From AP-15 sp963703745 (GTDB taxonomy: Bacteria > Pseudomonadota > Alphaproteobacteria > ATCC43930 > CGMCC-115725), in NCBI GenBank assembly GCA_963703745.1, contig CAVPFL010000007.1:372001-436000 (forward strand): a DNA stretch of 64,000 bases. The letters run 5' to 3'. The notes under the pieces are model-generated. The model did not search any database. It saw nothing but the letters and a program-made list of their open reading frames with translations, and was not told where the DNA came from. A program made the translations under genes and the position numbers. Shown piece after piece: positions 17,261 to 24,076 of this stretch; the stretch's first letter is position 1, and every line of letters begins with the position of its first letter.

Positions 17261-18400
17261 TCACGAGCCGAGCAGGCGCCGGGCAATGATCACCCGCATG
17301 ATCTCGTTGGTGCCTTCAAGAATTTGGTGGACGCGCACATCACGCAGATAACGCTCGATCGGAAAATCCTTCAGGTAGCCATAGCCGCCGAAGAGCTGGA
17401 GCGCCTCGTTGCAGATATGGAACCCGGCATCGGTCGCCAAGCGCTTGGCCATCGCGCAGTGCATCGTCGCTTGCGCATCGCCCTGGTCGAGGCTCGCCGC
17501 CCCGCGCCGCACCATCAGGCGCGCCGCGTCGAGCTCGGTCGCCATGTCGGCGAGCTTGAACTGCAGTGCCTGGAAAGCGGCGAGCGGCCGGCCGAACTGG
17601 CGGCGTTCAAGCAGATGGTCGCGCGCCGCTTCGAGGCAAGCGCGGGCACCGCCAAGCGAGCAGGCCGAGATGTTGAGACGCCCGCCGTCGAGCCCCATCA
17701 TCGCGATCTTGAAGCCGTCGCCTTCAGCGCCGAGCCGATTGGCGACCGGGACCCGGCAATCCTCGAAGATCACCATCGCCGTCGGCTGGCTGTTCCAGCC
17801 GAGCTTTTTTTCCTTTTTGCCGAACGACAGGCCCGGGGTGCCTTTCTCGACGACGACGCACGAGATGCCCCTCGGACCCTCCTCTCCCGTCCGCACCATC
17901 GTCACATAAATGTCGCTGACCCCACCGCCCGAGATAAACGCCTTGGTCCCGTTCAGCACGTAATCGGCGCCGTCCCGCACTGCGCGGGTGGCGAGGGCGG
18001 CCGCATCCGAACCGCTGCCCGGCTCGGTCAGGCAATAGCTGACCAAATGCGCCATGTTCATCAGCTTGGGCAGAAATCGGGCGCGCTGCTCGCGGCTCCC
18101 GAAGCGGTCGATCATCCACGCCGCCATGTTGTGGATCGTCAGATAGGCGGCGGTCGAGACGCAAGCCGCGGCGAGCTCATCGAAGATAATCGTCGCATCG
18201 ATCCGGCCGAGCCCGCTGCCGCCGAACTCCTCGGCGACATAGATGCCGGCAAAGCCGAGCGCGGCTGCCCGCCGCAGCGCCTCTATCGGGAACTCGGCCT
18301 GCGCGTCCCAGCCGGCGGCGTGCGGTAGCCACTCCTCGCGGGCAAACGCCCGCGCCGTCTCCTGAAACGCCCGCTGCTCGTCGGAGAGTTCGAAATCCAT
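17261..18400 (-). CDS. Acyl-CoA dehydrogenase, probably isobutyryl-CoA dehydrogenase
   Basis: 379 residues with the standard ACAD arrangement: helical N-domain, beta-domain with SYCLTEPGSGSDAA at about 120-133, and C-terminal helices with the catalytic-base region and EGTNEIMRVIIARRLL at the end. The N-terminus MDFELSDEQRAFQETARAFA and ISGGGVSDIYVTMVRTG resemble human ACAD8. The flavoenzyme would oxidise isobutyryl-CoA to methylacrylyl-CoA. It is the first gene of the valine operon, 4 bases from the hydrolase gene. Substrate is inferred from gene order. Confidence 0.9.
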   Translation of the reverse strand: MDFELSDEQRAFQETARAFAREEWLPHAAGWDAQAEFPIEALRRAAALGFAGIYVAEEFGGSGLGRIDATIIFDELAAACVSTAAYLTIHNMAAWMIDRFGSREQRARFLPKLMNMAHLVSYCLTEPGSGSDAAALATRAVRDGADYVLNGTKAFISGGGVSDIYVTMVRTGEEGPRGISCVVVEKGTPGLSFGKKEKKLGWNSQPTAMVIFEDCRVPVANRLGAEGDGFKIAMMGLDGGRLNISACSLGGARACLEAARDHLLERRQFGRPLAAFQALQFKLADMATELDAARLMVRRGAASLDQGDAQATMHCAMAKRLATDAGFHICNEALQLFGGYGYLKDFPIERYLRDVRVHQILEGTNEIMRVIIARRLLGS

Positions 18401-18434
18401 GGCACGAAATATAGGCGTTGCCCCTCGAAACGGC

Positions 18435-18468
18435 GACCGCCCGCAGCGAGCGCTGCGGGCGGTCTTTT
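18435..18468. terminator. Strong hairpin between amidohydrolase and valine operon
   Basis: A 13-bp perfect stem (GACCGCCCGCAGC / GCTGCGGGCGGTC) with a 4-base GAGC loop spans 18435-18464. It is followed on the plus strand by TTTT; on the minus strand the T-run (GCCGTTT) begins 4 bases later. It sits just past the amidohydrolase stop and before the valine operon start, so it probably limits read-through from the former. Confidence 0.55.
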
Positions 18469-18488
18469 CGGCCGTCGAGACGACGGCG

Positions 18489-20192
18489 CTAGGCGTGGTT
18501 GGCGCGGTAATGGGTGTTGCGCAACACCCGGCCCGGCAATGCGCCGGTGTGCTTACCGTTTTCCATCAGAACTTCGCCGTTGACGATCGTCGCCATGATG
18601 CCGGCCGCCGGCTCTTTCATTCGCCAGCCGCCCGCCGGGAAGTCATGGACGATGCTCTCGGGGAGCGGGCGCACGGTCTGGGGATCGAAGATCACGATAT
18701 CCGCGGCCATCCCGGGCCGCAGCAATCCGCGGTCGTAGAGCCCCATCGCGGACGCCGAATCAAAGGTCAGACGCCGCACTGCTTGTTCGATCGTCATGAC
18801 CTGCTTCTCGCGCACCCATTCGGCCAGCAGCCGTGTGCTGTAGCCGTAACCGCCATGGAACTGGACATGTGCCCCGCCGTCCGACAGCCCGACGATGGCG
18901 TTCGGATAGGTCAGGATCTTGGCCATCGCTTCGTCGTCGACGTTGTTCTCGGCCATCATAAAGCCGGTGTCCAACTTCTCCTCGACCACGAGATCGAGGA
19001 AGGCGTCGATGATCCCCTTCCCTTGCTCCTTGGCGATCTGGTGGATCGTCTTGCCCTTCAGGCTCTGGTTCTTCTCCAGCACCGGGGTCTCGACCCACAT
19101 GTAGTCATACCATTTGCGGGAATACCCGGCGGCCGGGACCTCGACCTTGAACTCGATGACCTCGTCGTGCAGCTTCTGCCGGATCGCCGGATCGGCGTAA
19201 GCCCGCAGCTTCTCTTCATCCGAAGACAACAGGATCGGATGCCAGGTCGGTGCGCCGCGGAAGGTCTGGCAGTTGCGCATCGTGAAGCTCTGCGTCGTGC
19301 GGTTCGGGCTGCACAGCGGATAGGCGCGAATCCCGGCTTTCGAGGTCTCCTCGACGCGCGCCATGTGCTTCTTCCACAGATCGGGCTCGCGTACCGTCTG
19401 TCCCAAATTGTTGTAGACGACGGTGCGGCCGGTCGCCTCCGACAGACGGGCCATCAACCCGTCTTTGAGCTCCGCGGCGCGGCCGCCACCCGACTGGATG
19501 ATGCCGGTGCCCATCTCGCGCAGCACGTCGCCGAGCGCGAAGATCTCCTTCTCGTCGGCCCACAAGGCCGGGATGTGCACGCCCTGCGGGTCGTAATGGC
19601 CCTTGTTGCGCGACACCGAGAGCCCGAGTGCCCCGGCCTTGATGCCGTCGCGCACGACATCCTGCATCGCTTTGATCTCGTCGTCGGTCGCCGTGCGCTT
19701 CTGGCAGTCGTCGCGCATCACGTAGTAGCGCACCGCCGAATGGCCGATCAGATTGCCGACATTGACCCCGAGGTGATGGTCGAGCCGGTCCATGTATTGC
19801 GGGACCGTCTCCCAATCGATCTCGACGGTGTTCAGCACCTCCATCGGGATCGCTTCGACATAGGAGAGGAACTCGGCGACCCGCTTCTCGCTGCCGGGCC
19901 GCACCGGCGCCAGTGACAAGGAGCAGTTCCCGAAGACGACGGTCGTGCAGCCGTGGTCGGGCGAGAACGAGCACAGCGGGTCCCAGGTGACCTGTGCGTC
20001 GTAGTGGCAATGATTGTCGACGAAGCCAGGTGCTACGACGCGCCCTTCGGCATCGATGGTACGTTTGGCCGGGCCACTCAGCTTGCCGAGCTCGACGATC
20101 TTGCCGTCCTTGACCGCGACGTCGCCGTGGAAAGACGGCATCCCCGAGCCATCGACGATGCGTCCGTTCTTGATCAGCAGGTCATAGGCCAT
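18489..20192 (-). CDS. N-acyl-D-amino-acid deacylase-type amidohydrolase
   Basis: 567 residues, amidohydrolase family 3. The N-terminal beta-sandwich DLLIKNGRIVDGSGMPSFHGDVAVKDGKI is followed by the metal-site motif APGFVDNHCHYDAQVTWDP at about 55-73 and C-terminal motifs GLSDGGAHVQFHGGYGYST and LTFDSASAMGLYDRG. The FGNCSL motif near 95 is typical of D-aminoacylases. Likely releases the acyl group from N-acyl-D-amino acids or related amides in the cytoplasm. It is monocistronic behind AAAGGGAAAGCG. Exact substrate uncertain. Confidence 0.85.
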   Translation of the reverse strand: MAYDLLIKNGRIVDGSGMPSFHGDVAVKDGKIVELGKLSGPAKRTIDAEGRVVAPGFVDNHCHYDAQVTWDPLCSFSPDHGCTTVVFGNCSLSLAPVRPGSEKRVAEFLSYVEAIPMEVLNTVEIDWETVPQYMDRLDHHLGVNVGNLIGHSAVRYYVMRDDCQKRTATDDEIKAMQDVVRDGIKAGALGLSVSRNKGHYDPQGVHIPALWADEKEIFALGDVLREMGTGIIQSGGGRAAELKDGLMARLSEATGRTVVYNNLGQTVREPDLWKKHMARVEETSKAGIRAYPLCSPNRTTQSFTMRNCQTFRGAPTWHPILLSSDEEKLRAYADPAIRQKLHDEVIEFKVEVPAAGYSRKWYDYMWVETPVLEKNQSLKGKTIHQIAKEQGKGIIDAFLDLVVEEKLDTGFMMAENNVDDEAMAKILTYPNAIVGLSDGGAHVQFHGGYGYSTRLLAEWVREKQVMTIEQAVRRLTFDSASAMGLYDRGLLRPGMAADIVIFDPQTVRPLPESIVHDFPAGGWRMKEPAAGIMATIVNGEVLMENGKHTGALPGRVLRNTHYRANHA

Positions 20193-20912
20193 CGCTTTCC
20201 CTTTCTTCGTTCAGGTCACGGCACTTGCTTCCTCTCTGAAAGAGTAGCACGGCTGGTCGCCCGCTCGATGCAAAATGTGACGGGCTGCCCGGCGTTCGGT
20301 AGGAATTCCCGGCTGCCGGGAAAATTCCCGGAGAAAATCGAATTGGCGCTCGAAATTAGCCCGGACCGGACGTCGTAACGTCCGCTCTATCAGATACTTA
20401 CGATGTCCGCCGGGCTTGATTTCCGTGGACCATAACCGGGATTCTGTCGCTGCGAAAATACCCGGTTAATACCGGAAACCGGGAAATGCCATTTAGCACG
20501 ATCTTTACAGCGTCGCGCGCTCGGCGATCCGACCCTGTTCATGTGAACATCATAAGCGACAATTTTGATGCGAAAATGGCGAGCCAAGGTGGGCGGCGTG
20601 CCAGCTAAGAGCCTTTGGCTCAGCGCGAGGATCATCGGCGCGAACCCAACGGGTCGCACTTCCGGCCGCGTGACCTGCGCATCCTTCGCTCGGTGGGCGG
20701 GGGTGACAATGGTTGCGCTCTGGGCAGTGGACGCCCAGACTTTCCAGAGCCATTTAGCAAAATGATGGCAATGCCTTCCCCCGGTGTTGGATACATTGTC
20801 GGCAGGGTACGGCGCAAAGCCAGAAGACACCGGCCGAGGGCCAAGCTGGTAGCCGTTACTGCCCGCGGCACCCATCGCGGTTCTCCAGCCATTCGAGGAA
20901 AATATTTCGTAA

Positions 20913-20930
20913 GTGTGAACCACCTCACAC
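20913..20930. promoter_or_regulatory. CRP/FNR-type operator-like palindrome
   Basis: GTGTGA-ACCACC-TCACAC is a perfect 6-bp inverted repeat with a 6-base spacer. It fits the classical TGTGA-N6-TCACA site of the CRP family exactly. It lies about 105 bases upstream of the ATG of the patatin-like gene, a plausible activator position. A second site of this type is at 54336-54351. Confidence 0.45.
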
Positions 20931-20969
20931 CGCTCAACCAATTCCTCAACGATGCTGCTTGAGGGTGGG

Positions 20970-20988
20970 CAGATGGACGGTCCATCTG
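20970..20988. promoter_or_regulatory. 19-base palindrome in the leader of the patatin-like gene
   Basis: CAGATGGACGGTCCATCTG is perfectly palindromic around a central G. It lies 47 bases before the start codon, so it could be an operator or a hairpin in the 5' untranslated RNA. Confidence 0.35.
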
Positions 20989-21035
20989 GGAAATGTCGGT
21001 TCACTGCTCGAGATGGTTGCGTAGGAGGTTTGCCG

Positions 21036-23864
21036 ATGCGCCGCAATGCCGGACTCTTGTTCTGGTGTGTGATGGGGGTTCTGCTGGTCCTCGGCTTAGC
21101 CGCCGGGGTTCTTTATTGGCTTTTCTGGAAGCCGGACGCAGCGAGTTGGGGCGGGCGGATCCTCGGGATCATCATCTGGGCTGGCGCCTTCGCTTTGTGT
21201 GCGCTCCTGCTCAGGGTCATATCCTATGCGCCCGACCTTCTGCGGGAGTTCGCCGCCATGTGGCGGCCCCTCGTCCTCGTCCTCGCGGCCGCCTATCTCT
21301 TGTTCGCAAACGACCAGGGGCGCGAACTCGGCGTCAGCCTGATGGCCGAGAACAGCGGGTGGAGACTCTTCTTTCTCTTCCTGGCGCTGATCTATTGGGC
21401 GACCAACAATTGGCATACGGCGCGGCTCGGCTTGCGCGCCGCCGCAGAGCATCGGGGCATGCCTACTCCTGATGGCAATGAAAAATGGCTCTTCTGGCCG
21501 CCGCGCCTCCTTGGCGTCTGCGCTCATCTTTTCGCCGCGATCAATCTTTCTTTAGCCGCGGCAAACCAACCCCCGCTCGCCTCTAGCGGATTGTGGCTGG
21601 TGGCGTGGACAGCGCCGCTCGTCATTGTCATAGCAACAATCCTGGCCTGGGCGTTCGATCGTCTTTTACTGTCACAGCGAAGATCCCGAAAACGGACGAT
21701 TCGGACCTGGATCGGCGGCGTGGTCGTCGGGATCCTCCTGCTTGTCGGCATCCCTGGCGGCATCGCGCTCGGCGCGTTTGCCATTCCGACCCTTCCGCCA
21801 GGGTTTTCGCCAGGAACCTTCTCGATAAGCGCCTCGGCAGTCGTTTTCCTGCTCGGCATCAGTTGGCTGCGGTTCAGGCGGCCGGTTGGGCCTTATGCAA
21901 CCGCCGCCCAGAAGGATGTTGACCTCAGACGGGAGCACCTTGAAATTTTTGTTTTTACTGCCGGACTATTTCTCATCGCCCTCGTCTTCGCGTGCGTGAC
22001 GTGGATAAGCCCCGATGCAGTCGGGCGCTCGTTGGGCTCGATGGTGGTCGCCTATTTCGCCTTGGGCGCGATCCTCGCTCTGGTCAACGCTCTCGAATTT
22101 ACGGTCACCTGGACGACCCAGAAGGGGGTGTTCGGTGCCCAGGCGAGGCCGCGCGTCGTCGGCGTCTATGCGGTCGTCTTTGTGATCGGCCTCGGGGTGC
22201 TCAATGCATGGCTACATCCCTTCCATCGGGTGCGCCCCTGTGACGGCGGCGATTGCGTCGCGCCGCCACCGCCCGCCGGCTTCTCGGTGGCGACCTCGCC
22301 CGACGAACGGCCGACCGTCGCCGTCGCGGCGCGCGCTTGGTACGAGCAGGCGAAGGCCGCCTATAGCAAGGCGCATGGCGAGGGGCCCGTACCGATGCTT
22401 ATCGTCGCAACGGCTGGGGGCGGTATCCGGGCAGCCTATTGGACGGCGGAGGTTCTCGAGAAGCTCGCGGGCGATTTCGCTAAGGAGGACAGCTTCGCGA
22501 AGGAAGGGGGCGTGCGCCCCTATCTCTTCGCCATCAGCGGCGTCTCCGGCGGTAGCGTCGGTGCTACAGCTTTCGATGCGGCTCTGGCGGAACGCGACGA
22601 CAGTCAACCCAAGTGCAAGGTGGGCGACACGAAATGTCCGCTCGCGACGACATTTCTGACCGCGGATTTCCTCGCACCCGCTCTCGCGAGCCTGGTCTTT
22701 GTGGATACGCCGTCGAGCTTTTTGCCGGACTTCGGTCAGGTCGATCGCGGCACTGCGCTCGAAAGAAGCTTCGAGAATGCAAGCGGAGGTCTGCTTTCGC
22801 GACCTTTCCTGAGCTTATTTCGTTACAAGAAGGACCCAGCTGCGGAAGGGCAGGCGCCCTGGCGTCCAATCCTGCTGCTCAACGCCACGCACGAGCAAAC
22901 CGGCAAGCGAATCATCACCGGCCATGTACTGATCGAACGTAACGTATTCATCGACAGCCTGGACGCGCTGCATGTACTCAGCAAGGACGTGCGGGCGAGC
23001 ACGGCCGCTCATAACAGCGCGCGCTTTACCTACATCTCGCCGGCCGGCGATCTCGGAGACAAACACGGTTCTGTGATCGACGGCGGATATTTCGAGAACT
23101 ATGGCGCGCTCTCCGCGCTCGAACTCGCTCGCGCCGCGAGGTGGGAGCTCAGAAACGAGAAGCCGGGGGTCAAGCTCGTTATCCTAATGATCAGTAGCGA
23201 TCCGACCCTCAAGCAAGCCCACGAGCTGGTGCGGATCAAGGAGGCCAAGGACCACGGACCGTGCCTGGTGAGCGTCGCCGAGCGCGAAGGCGCGCCGTCG
23301 GGGATTGCCGGCGCTTCGCAGAAGCCTGACAACGCGCCAAACTATCTTTCGCTCGATACGGAAGAGGTCGAAAACGCCTGGATCAACGAATTTCTCGCGC
23401 CATTTCAAGGTGTCACGAACGTGCGCGAGGCGCACGGAAACCGGGCTGCGGCCGAACTGGCGGTCCAGATCTGCGCCGAATATCCCGAACCGCCGAAGCC
23501 AGCGCCGCAATCGGTAGCCGCGCCGCTGTCAGCCGGGTCGCAATCGCCAGCGGCGTCGCGATCGCCGCCCGCGTCCCAGTCCCCACAGACGCAAACCGCC
23601 GCCGCTCTCGACAACGCGAAGAATGAGAGCGTCATCCAATCAACTCCGGTCCAGGCGAGCCAAGAAAATCCATATTTCGCTCATCTGGCAATGTGCACGG
23701 AAGGAGACCCACCGCCGGTCCAACCCCCGCTGGGCTGGGTGCTGTCGAACGCGACTCGGAACGCGTTCAGTGAGCTTCTCAATCAGTGCGGAAACGATCG
23801 CGAGTTAAGCCAGCTTGAAATTGCGCTTGGAAAGCAGCCGGAGAAGCAGACCGCGGGCCAGTAA
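21036..23864 (+). CDS. Large membrane-anchored patatin-like phospholipase
   Basis: 942 residues. The ATG at 21036 is set by a strong AGGAGG site 7 bases upstream and by the hydrophobic start MRRNAGLLFWCVMGVLLVLG. About eleven membrane spans fill residues 1-420. The C-terminal half shows patatin motifs: Gly-rich oxyanion loop ATAGGGIRAAYW near 460-470, the nucleophile motif GVSGGS with Ser about 504, and DGGYFENYG near 682 for the catalytic Asp. The tail (about 815-880) is Pro/Ser/Gln-rich. Patatins hydrolyse lipid acyl esters; here the enzyme would face one side of the membrane. No neighbouring partner suggests a pathway. Preceded by a CRP-like site. Confidence 0.8.
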   Translation: MRRNAGLLFWCVMGVLLVLGLAAGVLYWLFWKPDAASWGGRILGIIIWAGAFALCALLLRVISYAPDLLREFAAMWRPLVLVLAAAYLLFANDQGRELGVSLMAENSGWRLFFLFLALIYWATNNWHTARLGLRAAAEHRGMPTPDGNEKWLFWPPRLLGVCAHLFAAINLSLAAANQPPLASSGLWLVAWTAPLVIVIATILAWAFDRLLLSQRRSRKRTIRTWIGGVVVGILLLVGIPGGIALGAFAIPTLPPGFSPGTFSISASAVVFLLGISWLRFRRPVGPYATAAQKDVDLRREHLEIFVFTAGLFLIALVFACVTWISPDAVGRSLGSMVVAYFALGAILALVNALEFTVTWTTQKGVFGAQARPRVVGVYAVVFVIGLGVLNAWLHPFHRVRPCDGGDCVAPPPPAGFSVATSPDERPTVAVAARAWYEQAKAAYSKAHGEGPVPMLIVATAGGGIRAAYWTAEVLEKLAGDFAKEDSFAKEGGVRPYLFAISGVSGGSVGATAFDAALAERDDSQPKCKVGDTKCPLATTFLTADFLAPALASLVFVDTPSSFLPDFGQVDRGTALERSFENASGGLLSRPFLSLFRYKKDPAAEGQAPWRPILLLNATHEQTGKRIITGHVLIERNVFIDSLDALHVLSKDVRASTAAHNSARFTYISPAGDLGDKHGSVIDGGYFENYGALSALELARAARWELRNEKPGVKLVILMISSDPTLKQAHELVRIKEAKDHGPCLVSVAEREGAPSGIAGASQKPDNAPNYLSLDTEEVENAWINEFLAPFQGVTNVREAHGNRAAAELAVQICAEYPEPPKPAPQSVAAPLSAGSQSPAASRSPPASQSPQTQTAAALDNAKNESVIQSTPVQASQENPYFAHLAMCTEGDPPPVQPPLGWVLSNATRNAFSELLNQCGNDRELSQLEIALGKQPEKQTAGQ

Positions 23865-23882
23865 GCGGCTCTTCTTCTCACC

Positions 23883-24010
23883 CGTCGTTCCCGCGATAGC
23901 GGGAATCCAGGGATTTCAGTAGCTTGCTCTGGGTCCCCGCTTTCGCGGGGACGGCGAGTTTGCCCGGCCGTAGGATTTCCTAACCGCCTCCTTCGCCGGG
24001 ATGACGAGGC
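23883..24010. repeat. REP-type palindromes after the patatin-like gene
   Basis: Two imperfect palindromic units, TCCCGCGATAGCGGGA and TCCCCGCTTTCGCGGGGA, in opposite polarity with CCAGG/CTGGG-like spacers, then CGCCGGGATGACGA. This is the common TCGT.ATTCCCGC...GCGGGAATCCAGG class of extragenic repeat. It lies between convergent genes. Confidence 0.75.
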
Positions 24011-24076
24011 TGCTGATGCCGCACAGAATTTGACACATTTACGCCAAGTTGGCGCACCCAAGCGAAGCCAGTTTCC

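Larger units (their letters stand above)
20193..21035. other. 843-base gene-free region with several palindromes
   Basis: Open frames on both strands here lack domains, ribosome sites and coding bias, so no gene is called. The region holds a hairpin TTCCCGGCTGCCGGGAA (20306-20322), further CCCGG/CCGGG repeats up to about 20490, an inverted repeat TGTTCA-TG-TGAACA (20536-20549), a CRP-like palindrome (20913-20930) and a 19-base palindrome (20970-20988) upstream of the patatin-like gene. Confidence 0.5.

Noticed and set aside
20390..21046. 218-codon minus-strand open frame upstream of the patatin-like gene
   Set aside because: No ribosome site, no recognisable domain, and unusual composition; both strands look non-coding.
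21036..23864. Patatin-like protein as a CBASS-type phage-defence effector
   Set aside because: No CD-NTase, Cap2 or other defence gene is nearby, and the many membrane spans do not fit CapV.
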